Part shown: piece after piece, positions 37,467-46,500 of the stretch | How the letters are laid out: each line of letters opens with the position of its first letter | Position numbering within the stretch: the stretch's first letter is position 1 | Assembly (NCBI RefSeq): GCF_009796825.1 | Contig: NZ_CP047030.1 | Location: forward strand, 4,276,501-4,340,500 | Direction of reading: 5' to 3' | Origin: Algibacter sp. L3A6 | Lineage (GTDB): Bacteria; Bacteroidota; Bacteroidia; Flavobacteriales; Flavobacteriaceae | DNA: 64,000 bases | Position numbers and translations under genes: made by a program | Notes under the pieces: generated by a model | What the model was told of the DNA's origin: nothing | Database searches by the model: none | The model's input: the letters and a program-made list of their open reading frames with translations, nothing else

Positions 37467-39473
37467 TTATTTTTTTACTATACGTGTGGTTAATTTTAAT
37501 TTATTTTCGAATATGGTTTCTACAAAATAGATGCCTTTTGATAATCTTGAAATATCGTATTCCGTTTTATTTTCTGAGAATGATATCAATTTTTGTCCTA
37601 ATGCGTTGTAAACATGGACAGATTCAATTTCTTTAGAAATTTTAAAACTACTTTTTACAGGATTTGGATATAATGTTATTGATGTTTTCTCTACACTGTT
37701 AATACTGAGTGATTCTCCAACCAAATAAGCCCCTTTCGGTCTTGAATAAGGAATATAATCTGGCTTAGGATTTTGCACCATTCTATTATTTATTTCTTTG
37801 AACAAATCCATTTCTTCTTGCATTATATTACCATCTGTATCATACCAACTACCATCAAGAGTTGCAGACCATGTAATTGCAGCACCAGCATCTGTTAATG
37901 TTCTTACAATTCGATAAGCTTGTTCATCATCATTAAACATAAAGTCTGAAGTAAATACAGTCCATCTGCTACGTAGAGGAATAAAAGCATGTTTTACTAC
38001 TTGTTTAGTGCCATTATAAGTATCCCATGGATTTCCTACCATATCAGGAAAAGTATATTCTTCATAAGCCCAGGAGGTTGGAGGAGCTCCAAGAGCCAAA
38101 GGCGTAGGATGCCCACCAGTAAAATCCATGTATGGGTCAGAAGCATTAAATCTTTTAATTCTGTAATCTTTATTGATGCCGTCATCATTTACCTCTACTT
38201 GTTCATTTACATCATCAGTATCTACATATAAGTCATTGCCATACGCATCTTGAAAATAGTCAGGATCTAAATCTACTTTACCATCATCAAGTGTATTATT
38301 TGTAGCTAAGGCAGCGTTAGGATCTACTTTAGTTATCATTTTAACAAAATCTTCTAGTTCTCCAGGAAGACCTTTACTATGGTCTAACCAATAGCCGTCC
38401 ACACCAGCATCTTTGAATCTTTCAAAAAAACCTTTACACAAAAGACGATAAGCTTGTGCTTCTTTTTCTTCATCAGTACCTGTAAATAATGGGGTGTTTA
38501 AGTAATAATTTTCCCATGCTGCTTTATATGTAGAATTATCTGGAGTTCCAGATCTTGCAGATGGTCCGTCCGTAGCAATGTATAGAATTACTTTTTTTCC
38601 TGCATTTTTAAAAATTTCAATTACGTCTAGAATGATCTGTTCATTTACCAAACTTGGTACCATATCACTATGGATTTCTGTTGCAATATCTATATATGGA
38701 TTTTCTCTTAAAAGAAAGAAATATCCATGTGCAGAATGTGTAAAATTTAGCATTACGTGCCCCATGGAAGGCAAATCGGCAACCATTTGTTGCGCAACTG
38801 TAACATAATCTGCAGGATTCGAGTCTAATCTTATACCACCAGGTAATTGATACCAAAAGCCCCACGATCCAGATAGCCATTCCGCTTTAGGTTCAGTTTC
38901 TTGAGAAGTTGTGCCGGATATAGTATCAAAATAATTGGTAGATGTTAAACTTGTTGTGTCCCCAGACGCAACACCTATCATAATTTGGTCATATCCTCCT
39001 GCACTAGCAACATCTGTTGGTATTGAAGTTCCGTCAAAAATAAAAGTAAAATCTTCCCATGTTTCCCCTAAAGAAAAATTTAATTGTTTATAAATTGCAC
39101 TGCTTGCACCTATGGTAGAGTTTCTAAAATAGACTCTAATTCTTTTATTGGTGGTTGTTAAATTAGCTGTTGTAATTGATGTGTATGCCTTTAAAGAGAT
39201 TGAATACATCGCTAAATCAGTAACGGGGATCGGTAAATTAAAATAAATAAAAGGACTTACTTGTCCGTCTCTTATAAACTTTGAGCTAACGGAATTGGTG
39301 TTAACACCTATTGTCTCTGGATTTACTTCATTTGTTGAAAAAGTTCCTTTAGTTGCACTCGATAATGTAATGTAACTTGTGTTACTTTCATTTTCGTACC
39401 AAACAACCTGAGCCTGTGTATAAAACAGAAAAAACAAAGCTATTAAGCTAGATAATAAACGTTTTTTTTTCAT
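37467..39473 (-). CDS. Secreted putative glycoside hydrolase with N-terminal beta-sandwich and T9SS sorting domain
   Basis: The 668-residue protein has a signal peptide (FYTQAQ) and a beta-sandwich module at about 22-185 (WYENESNTSY, then TWEDFTFIFDGTSI) related to modules in the 47,939 and 57,670 proteins. A TIM-barrel-like domain follows (about 190-590) with GHVMLNFTHSAHGYFF, KKVILYIATDGPSA, FKDAGVDGYWLDHSKG and AAITWSATLDGSWYD. The last 70 residues are a T9SS sorting domain (LYPNPVKSSFKI ... TTRIVKK). Asp in DGYWLD is the best catalytic candidate. The layout recalls retaining fucosidase or fucanase-like barrels, but I cannot assign a numbered family. It is the first gene of the minus-strand PUL, directly followed by sulfatase copy A. 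Confidence 0.6.
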   Translation of the reverse strand: MKKKRLLSSLIALFFLFYTQAQVVWYENESNTSYITLSSATKGTFSTNEVNPETIGVNTNSVSSKFIRDGQVSPFIYFNLPIPVTDLAMYSISLKAYTSITTANLTTTNKRIRVYFRNSTIGASSAIYKQLNFSLGETWEDFTFIFDGTSIPTDVASAGGYDQIMIGVASGDTTSLTSTNYFDTISGTTSQETEPKAEWLSGSWGFWYQLPGGIRLDSNPADYVTVAQQMVADLPSMGHVMLNFTHSAHGYFFLLRENPYIDIATEIHSDMVPSLVNEQIILDVIEIFKNAGKKVILYIATDGPSARSGTPDNSTYKAAWENYYLNTPLFTGTDEEKEAQAYRLLCKGFFERFKDAGVDGYWLDHSKGLPGELEDFVKMITKVDPNAALATNNTLDDGKVDLDPDYFQDAYGNDLYVDTDDVNEQVEVNDDGINKDYRIKRFNASDPYMDFTGGHPTPLALGAPPTSWAYEEYTFPDMVGNPWDTYNGTKQVVKHAFIPLRSRWTVFTSDFMFNDDEQAYRIVRTLTDAGAAITWSATLDGSWYDTDGNIMQEEMDLFKEINNRMVQNPKPDYIPYSRPKGAYLVGESLSINSVEKTSITLYPNPVKSSFKISKEIESVHVYNALGQKLISFSENKTEYDISRLSKGIYFVETIFENKLKLTTRIVKK

Positions 39474-39879
39474 AATGACATTGCGTTTTGTGGACTTAGA
39501 CTACGTATATTGTTATTTTACAAACAAGCCTTTATAGTAATGGATAAAGACATCTTAGTTGTTATGAATTTAAAATAAGGAGTACACTTTAGGTGTTATC
39601 ATACTGAAACGCTGTAAGTTTTACTGAGTTCAGTTAATAATGGGTTAAAAAAATACTGCTATTCAGAATATTACTTTAAGGTCAGGTTGAGCGCAGTCTA
39701 AACCCTAATATTATTTATGGTTAGAAGAACTTTTGACTGCACTCAACCTGATATATGTTTGCCTTTTGTATGTAATAATTTACTCTAAATTGGTTCAGAA
39801 TGGTATTCAGGTTGTTAAGTGAATATTTCTAATTCTTTAAAGATTAAAGTAATTATTATTTTTTAGCAATACTAAAAGT
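39474..39879. other. Intergenic region with inverted repeat
   Basis: About 400 bases upstream of the first PUL gene hold no coding sequence that I can support. The region contains the inverted repeat at 39,683-39,750. The promoter for the 37,467-39,473 gene should lie in its first 100 bases. Confidence 0.45.
39683..39750. repeat. Inverted repeat, REP-like intergenic element
   Basis: CAGGTTGAGCGCAGTC at 39,683-39,698 is matched in inverted orientation by GACTGCACTCAACCTG at 39,735-39,750, with one mismatch in 16, around a 36-base spacer. The core TGAGCGCAGTC also occurs at 3,726-3,736. Such dispersed palindromes mark intergenic junctions in flavobacteria and could form a strong RNA hairpin. 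Confidence 0.65.
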
Positions 39880-40225
39880 TTACTTTTTAACTCGTCGTCC
39901 TGCTTTATTAAGTTCTGCACCTCTTTTTTTACCGAAAGTTTCAATCACTTTTTTTCGAAATACATCCCACGACTCTGTTCTTTTGGCTGCAATAGCTTCA
40001 TCGTTACCTTTTAGTTCTTTGCCTACCTTGAATGCGGTGCTGCTTTGTTCTAGTTTTAATTCTAAAAGTTTTGTTTTTTCTTCAGGTGTGACCTTAATAT
40101 TGCTTGCGACGAATTCTACATATTTAGTAGCATGTTTTACTACGTGCTGTGGGTAACCTTCTTGTGCGTTTGCTGTTAAAGTAACTGTAAAAAAGGATTG
40201 TTAAAAGAATAATGATTTTTTTCAT
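39880..40225 (-). pseudogene. Small secreted protein gene with a frameshift in the signal peptide
   Basis: From an ATG at 40,225 the minus strand reads MKKIIILLTI. After a run of six T the frame must shift by one base to continue FTVTLTANAQEGYPQHVV, then TPEEKTKLLELKLEQSS, ETFGKKRGAELNKAGRRVKK and a stop at 39,880. Total length 346 is one base more than a multiple of three, so one base has been gained in the T-run. The mature part (about 90 residues, charged, helical, C-terminal KKRGAELNKAGRR) follows the same plan as the small proteins at 50,590 and 53,921 (KKRAYEILKARRSK). Function is unknown. It may be a dead gene, a slippage-controlled gene or a sequencing error. Confidence 0.65.
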
Positions 40226-40422
40226 AATATGGTATAGATTTTAAGTTGAAACAAAGGTATTATAGGTAAGTAGTTTCACGTTTCTTTATTCAATTAAGTT
40301 GTTGCTCTATTCTTTTTAATCCATTGATTAACTCTTGTAGGTGCAAATGGAATAGTGGAATTACTACATTAGACTGGACATTAGATTGCGAGATTTAGAG
40401 TTACATAAATTAACTTTGAATC

Positions 40423-40640
40423 ATGAAGAAACAAGACAGAAATTACAGTACATCATTTAAGCAAAAGGCTGTAGAACTAAGCTATGCCCGAGGTCATGTC
40501 AAGCAAGTTTGTGAGGAACTGGATATTCCTTACTCGGTATTGCACCGCTGGAGACGAGAATCACAAGATTATGGAAAGAACAGTTTTCCAGGTAGAGGAA
40601 TCCCAAAATTGACAGAAGAACAAAAAGATACACAAAGTAC
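40423..40640 (+). mobile_element. IS3-family transposase OrfA fragment
   Basis: The frame starts MKKQDRNYSTSFKQKAVELS and continues VKQVCEELDIPYSVLHRWRR, the helix-turn-helix of IS3-type OrfA. It continues to KLTEEQKD and is then cut by unrelated DNA, which is the start of a lost hybrid-regulator gene read the other way. OrfB and the rest of the element are absent. The left end of the element lies somewhere near 40,370. Confidence 0.8.
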
Positions 40641-40778
40641 AGAACTTTGAGACAAACCTTCTTTTAAAGAAAGCTTCTTAAATTTTAATGGTTTAGAATT
40701 ACTTCCTCCGTTTTGCCCAAAAGCAATTCCTACAAATAAGCAAATAATAACTAAAAATAGATGTTTTTTTGACTCCAC
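40641..40778 (-). pseudogene. N-terminal fragment of a third hybrid two-component regulator
   Basis: From a GTG at 40,778 the minus strand reads a signal peptide (HLFLVIICLFVGIAFGQ) and then LKFKKLSLKEGLSQSSVL, the standard first strand of HTCS propellers. The reading then runs into the IS3 fragment and the remaining roughly 1,300 residues are gone. The product cannot function. It shows that a different regulator, and so probably another PUL, once stood here. Confidence 0.75.
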
Positions 40779-41121
40779 GATTCAATAAAATTGAAAATAC
40801 TATTAATTAAAATCGAATATAATAATTTATATTTTGATAACATCAATTATACATTTTCTTAATAAGAACATACAAAATTGCGATAAAATTTAAATTATTG
40901 GTAAAATAAAAACACAATTTAAACTAAATAAATAACACATATTATTTGGTTAAATCAATAATACTAAAAAGTGTTTTAATCATGTTCTTTTAATATCCAC
41001 TCAAATAAAACTAAACTAAGAACTAACAAAACGTAGCGATGGTGATGTACAACAGCTCATCACGCGGTGCTTAATTCGGTGCGTACAAAACCAACCCCCT
41101 TTATTACCCCTACTAACACTA
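40779..41121. other. Intergenic region with a G+C-richer hairpin
   Basis: Mostly AT-rich DNA without genes. Between about 41,030 and 41,095 it becomes richer in G+C and contains GTGATG (41,042) paired with CATCAC (41,058), then GCGGTGC and CGGTGC as a short direct repeat. This sits about 30-80 bases outside the boundary of integrase repeat copy 2 and may be part of an element end. No matching sequence is present beside copy 1. Confidence 0.4.
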
Positions 41122-41183
41122 CAAAAATTAGATTTTGGTTAGTTCCTCATTCTCTCGAACCAATAAGTTTTTTTTAAATATCC

Positions 41184-42394
41184 TTAGAAATCAACAACCA
41201 TATCAAGAGCCTCATCAGCATCTCTTCGCATAAAATTAGCTTGATAAAGCATAGTTGTAGTAACCGAAGAATGCCGATATAGTTTTTGAAGCATTTGAAT
41301 AGGAATTTTATCACCAGAAATGTTTCCAAAACTATGGCGAGCAATGTGCATGGACATTTTTTTATCTATTCCTGCTTTTTCTGCTTTTTCTGCAACAAGC
41401 TCTAATCTCCTATTGAAGTTTCTTGTCGCTGTTTTTATTCTTGTCCTTATGCGTTTCTTATCATTTAAATTAACACCTTCTAGCTCCTTGAATAAATAAA
41501 CAGAATGTTCTTCTCTTTCTAATTTACCGAGAATTTTAGTAACTTTATCAGGGATCTTCAATGAAACTAATTTGTTATTCTTAGCCATACGGTAATGTAA
41601 ACGCTCGTCATAAAAATCTGCCCACTTTAATTGTAATACATCACTTATACGAATTCCTGCAAAATAAAAACTAAGTAACCATGCATATAAAGCATACTCT
41701 TGAGCTTTTGTTAAACCTTTTAAATTCTCTAAAGTCTTTATTTCTTCTCTATTCAATCCAATCTTTTTAGTTTCGGGAAACTTAATTTGAAATTTTCCTT
41801 TTCCAAAAGGATAAGATTCTTTCTTTATGATGCTTTTACTTATTCCCAAATTATAAATAGTTCGAAGCGTAATCATATAATTAGCCACAGTACGTGCAAC
41901 CAAATTTCTTTTACTTAACAGAAAATGTTCAAATTGTTTTAGGAGTTCAACATTCAAATCTTTAAAATGAAGTTGATTGTTTTTTAGAAATTCTCTAAAC
42001 ACTGCTATACGACCAATTTCAATATCCAATTGATGAAACTGCTTTCTGTTTCTTATGTTTACCAAGTAACTTTCGGCTACTTTAAAAAAATCGTTATCAT
42101 ATTTCGATACAATCTGATTTTTTATCTTTTTTGAAGATAAATCCTGCGCTTCAATCTCTGCATTAATCAAACTTTTGTTGGCTAAGATAGTTTTGATAGT
42201 ATCAGCTGATTGATTTCTAAATGATCTAGATGTGATTTTCTTACCCTTCGATTTTTGGAATCCCACTGCTTCAACTTTATAGATTGTCCAATATAAATAT
42301 ATGATGGCTTCCGATCCTTTATAATTCTAATTGATATAGGATGTAGATTTTTTGAATTTGGTCGTTTAACTAAAAAAGGTGTTACTGATGCCAT
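41184..42394 (-). pseudogene. Tyrosine recombinase / integrase, frameshifted copy
   Basis: The gene is the paralogue of the integrase at 1,628-2,830. From the ATG at 42,394 the frame reads MASVTPFLVKRPNSKNL through ILSKLS and then stops at 42,182, because one base is missing where the intact copy reads SLANKS. The remaining frame, LANKSLINAEIEAQDL to DMVVDF, is otherwise complete and keeps the catalytic Arg, HIARHSFGN, RHSS and Tyr. The arm-binding N-terminal domain is therefore separated from the core and catalytic domains. An in-frame restart could at most give a protein without the arm domain. The shift is recent, since the downstream frame shows no other damage. Confidence 0.88.
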
Positions 42395-42540
42395 AAGTAT
42401 TGATTTTTAATAAAGATAAAATTCTGTGTATTTATACGCTGCTAAAACATTCTTTGATATTAATTGATTTCATTTAATACTAAATAAAATCTAAAGCTTC
42501 ATTTTTAATGAATTTTAAAGGTATTCATATTGATTTGACA

Positions 42541-42598
42541 TAGTACGCTCTCAATTCATAACTCGGAGGTCATGGGATCGTGCCCCATTCTCGCTACA
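42541..42598 (+). other. Degenerate tRNA 3' half, probable attachment-site core (copy 2)
   Basis: The sequence matches copy 1 at 2,989-3,046 almost base for base: TTCATAACTCGGAGGTC, the ATGGG/CCCAT stem with its atypical loop, and TCTCGCTACA. The 5' half of the tRNA is missing here too. I infer that it marks the right-hand end of an integrated segment. Confidence 0.6.
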
Positions 42599-42613
42599 GG
42601 TAAACAAAGGGAA

Positions 42614-42642
42614 AGCCAAGAATTTTATTCTTGGCTTTTTTT
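42614..42642 (+). terminator. Rho-independent terminator after the tRNA remnant (copy 2)
   Basis: AGCCAAGAA and TTCTTGGCT form a nine-pair perfect stem around TTTTA, followed by six T. It is equivalent to the hairpin at 3,063 but without its G-T pair. Confidence 0.75.
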
Positions 42643-42699
42643 ATTTTGCTAAAACATTTGGCCTTTTTTTACTAAAAAAAATATAGATAGATAACTGTG

Positions 42700-43506
42700 G
42701 TGGTGATTACATTCCAAAACGCTGAGGTGTACAAAAATTTTGCAGTAACTCTTGTAAAAGTAGAAGTTGGTTATTAAAACAGAACAAACCAAGAGTTCCT
42801 AAAATAATAAATGAAACAGGATGAAATTCAAATACCAACTGGTATAAGTGTTCCAAAAAAAAGAATCAATATCAGCAGTTGGTGTTGGTAATGCTTCAGT
42901 AGGAACTATTTTTTCTATATTCAGGAGAGTAACTCCAGTAGGCACACCGGTTGAACTCTAGGATTTTCTACAAGCAGGAAAAGAACAAGTAGCCGCAGGA
43001 TATATTATTTATGGTACATCAACCATGCTGGTATATACCACAGGACAAGGGGTCAATGGTTTTACTCTAGACCCAGCAATTGGATCGTTTTACCTTTCCC
43101 ATGTCAATATTCAAATCCCTAAAATTGGAAATATCTATTCAGTTAATGAAGGTAACTATACCCACTTCCCAAAAGGTGTAAAAAATTATATTAAATTTTG
43201 TCAAGAAAAAGAAGAACGTCATTATACTGCAAGACATATAGGTTCTTTAGTATCTGATTTTTATATAAATATGTAAAAAGGGGGCATATATGTATCCTAA
43301 CTGTACAAAAAACAAATATGGTAAATTAAGATTGCTTTATGAAGCTAACTCTATTGCGGCCATTTCGGAGCAAGCAGGAGAAAAAGCAGTAAGTGGCGAT
43401 CAAAGAATTTTTAGATATTGTACCCACAGATATACACCAACGTATTCCTTTTTTCTGCGATAGCACACAAATGATTGAAAAATTAGAATCATTTTTAAAA
43501 GATTAA
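42700..43506 (+). pseudogene. fbp: Decayed class I fructose-1,6-bisphosphatase gene
   Basis: The plus strand, read across several frames, gives conserved FBPase segments in order: ASVGTIFSIFRRVTPVGTPVEL, a stop, then DFLQAGKEQVAAGYIIYGTS, TMLVYTTGQGVNGFTLDPAI, HFPKGVKNYIKFCQEKEERH, YTARHIGSLVSDF, YPNCTKNKYGKLRLLYEANS, IAAISEQAGEKAVSGDQRI and finally MIEKLESFLKD before the stop. The N-terminal third is barely recognisable. At least one stop and several shifts mean that no enzyme can be made. FBPase is a core gluconeogenic enzyme, so an intact copy should exist elsewhere in the genome. It begins directly after the tRNA remnant and ends 70 bases before HTCS copy 2. Confidence 0.85.
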
Positions 43507-43522
43507 TTAACAGCAATTTTTT

Positions 43523-43530
43523 TATCTTTG
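43523..43530 (+). promoter_or_regulatory. Candidate -7 promoter box for HTCS copy 2
   Basis: TATCTTTG matches TAnnTTTG and is followed by ATGTA, exactly as before HTCS copy 1. A transcript start about seven bases later would leave a leader of roughly 40 bases. Confidence 0.5.
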
Positions 43531-43542
43531 ATGTAATCTATT

Positions 43543-43559
43543 GTGACAAAAATTGTCAC
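43543..43559 (+). promoter_or_regulatory. Perfect inverted repeat in the HTCS copy 2 leader
   Basis: GTGACAA and TTGTCAC flank AAA, a perfect 7-3-7 palindrome placed just after the -7 box and 18 bases before the start codon. It could be an operator or a weak RNA hairpin covering the translation start. It is absent before HTCS copy 1. Confidence 0.45.
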
Positions 43560-43577
43560 TAAAAAAAAATTTCAAGT

Positions 43578-46500
43578 TTGATGATCAAAGAATTTAAATA
43601 TTTCAAATTTATTTTATCAATATTTTTGGTTTGCTTTTGCCTGTCTAATTCTTTTTTTTTGAGTGCCCAAAACTTTGAACGTTTTTCTAATAAAGAAGGA
43701 TTTAATCAAAACACCATAAATGTCATTGAACAAGATCGCTATGGTTTTTTATGGTATGGCACCCCTAATGGATTAATTAGATATGATGGGTATGAGTTTA
43801 AAACTTACACAACACAATCTAAAACTAACGGTAATTTATCGAGCAACTATATCACTTGTCTTTTCAAAGATGAACAAGGTATATTATGGATTGGCACAAA
43901 CTTAGGTCTCAATATTTATGTCCCTTGGTTAGAAAAATTCTACTCAATCCCTTTATCCCAAAAAGGCCAAATAACACATATAGAACCTGGACCATCAGGT
44001 CGTATATGGTTCTCTAAAAAAAACAACTTATTCGCCTGTGAGATAGTAGATATTGAAAACGGTATTTTTGAAGTGTCCGAAAATATTTTGAAAAATTTAT
44101 CAAAATCCTTAATTATTAATTCTTTTGTTTTTAAAGATGAGACCAACTTAGTTCTGGGTACCTCTAACGGGTTAAAAAGTGTATCCTTAAAAAACAATAA
44201 AGCATTAACTACAAATTTCGATGAATTAACCAATATTCGAATAACAACACTTTTACTTATTGATAATTTATTTTGGATAGGAACTAACAGAGGATTATAT
44301 AAAGCAACCATAGATAATAATAGGTTACACATCATACAGTCTTTTGATAACGGAGAACTACAGTCCATTCCCGAAAAAATAAACACTATCTTTGAAGACC
44401 ATTTTGGAATGGTTTGGATTGGCACTACTGATAATGGATTATATAAATATAATCAAGAACAAAACGATTTTGAGCACTTTACATTTAATCAAAAAAATGA
44501 AGGGGGTTTAAGTAGCCATCAAATTAATGCTCTGTATCAAGATGATTTTAACGTATTGTGGATAGGGACTGCGCAAGGTGGTATAAATAAGCTAGACCTT
44601 ACTCAAAAGCGATTCATCAATTATTCAAGCAACCCGTTTGATTATTTTTCAATATCAGACAACCTAATAACCTCAATATTAGAAGACAAGCGGGGCTACC
44701 TATGGATATCTGGGTATAACTCGCCCTTAGTTAGAAGTAAAACCATAATAAATAGTAAAAATAGTAGTAATTTACAATTTGAAAATTTAGAATCCCAATT
44801 AATCTGGATTGAAGGTGATATCATGCGCTGTATTTATGAAGACCAAAAAGGCTTTATATGGTTAGGTTCAGATAATGCATTAACCATTTACAATCCTTTA
44901 AATAACAAATTTAAAAAAGTTACTTTTCAAAATAAAGAAAACCAGCCATTTCGAAACAATTTAAGAAATATCATTCAAATTGATGAAAACAACATTCTCA
45001 TTGCTGGTAACAAAATCGCAATAATAGAAAACCCTTGGGCGGAAATAAAGTATAAAACTAAGCCAGTTTTAAAGATTAAATCATATTCCGATTTAAAAGA
45101 CAACCGAGTAAATGCTGTACTCAAAGAAGGAAAAAATTCATTTTGGTTTGGAACGAATAATGGTCTTTTAAAAGGTGTATTTAAACAAAACATATTAACA
45201 ATCGAGCAACAGTATATTGCCAATAGCATTGACGAAATAAAATTAAGTAACGATAACATATTTTCCCTTCACAAGGAGAATAATCATTTATGGATAGGAA
45301 CGTTTGGTGGAGGATTAAATAAAATGACACTAAACAACCAAGGGCTTCCTATCAAAATAGAATATTTCAGAAAAAACGATATTTTACCAGATGATGCCAT
45401 TTATGGCATTTTACAAAATAAAAAATCCCATTTATGGTTGAGTAGCGATATGGGTCTTATAAAATATAATATAAACGATTCTAATATCAACGTTTTTGAT
45501 GTAAGAGATGGAATGGCACATAACAATTTCAGACAAGGCTGTTATTTTAAAGGAAAGTCAGGCTATTTTTATTTTGGTGGATTAAACGGCCTAACCATAT
45601 TTAATCCAGAAAACATTAAATTAAATACCCAACCTCCAGAAATTCTAATAACATCTTTATTAATAAACAACAAACCTGTAAAAATTAATGAAAAGATAGA
45701 CAGTAAAGTTATACTTGAAAAATCTATATCTGAAACAGAGAGTATTTCTATCAGCCAAAAACAAAATATTGTTTCTTTTAATTTAGCTGTAAAACACACT
45801 TCTAAGCCTTCAAAAAATAAATTAGCTTATAAATTAGAAGGGTTTAACGATAATTGGACAGAAAAGCCAATTGGTAAAACTTCAGTAACCTATACTAATC
45901 TTTCTGCTGGAGATTATATATTCAGAATAAAAGCTGCCAATGGCGATGGTGTTTGGAGCACAACAGATAAACAGCTTCATGTTAAAATTTTACCACATTG
46001 GTATAACACCTGGTGGAGTTATTTACTTTTTTTCATTCTTTTTATATCTCTAGGTATAGGTATCGTCATTTATTTTGTTCAACATGAAAGACTTAAACAG
46101 GGCCTTATCTATGAAAAAAAGGATAAAGAAAGAATAGAAACCATTAATCAAGGTAAATTTCGTTATTTCACTAATTTATCTCATGAATTCAGAACTCCCT
46201 TAACGTTAATTTCTGGTCCTTTGGAGCGAATAATAGCAAATAACAAAAACACTAAAGACCTAAAATATTTAAATATAATCGAAAAAAACACGAAACGCCT
46301 TTTAAGTTTAGCAGATCAATTAATAACATTCAGGCAAGCAGAACAGGGACATGTTAAACTGAATCTTTCTAAATGCACATTAGGAGACTTTATTTACCCA
46401 TCAACTGAAGCTTTTGAAGATTATGCACTTGAAAAAAACATTAATTTCTTTTATAAAATAACAGAGCCCAACGAAGAAATTGTTTTGGACGTAGAAAAAG

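Larger units (their letters stand above)
41122..42664. repeat. Long direct repeat, copy 2 (integrase plus tRNA 3' half)
   Basis: This is the second copy of the 1.5 kb module at 1,569-3,116, in the same orientation. It differs by scattered substitutions, a six-base insertion that adds two residues (the sequence reads AEKAEKAG instead of AEQAG), and a one-base deletion that breaks the integrase. Confidence 0.85.

Noticed and set aside
41184..42266. Integrase copy 2 as a shorter intact protein with an alternative start
   Set aside because: The apparent start lies in a frame that only exists because of the one-base deletion. Its first 27 or so residues do not match the integrase family, so I treat the gene as frameshifted.
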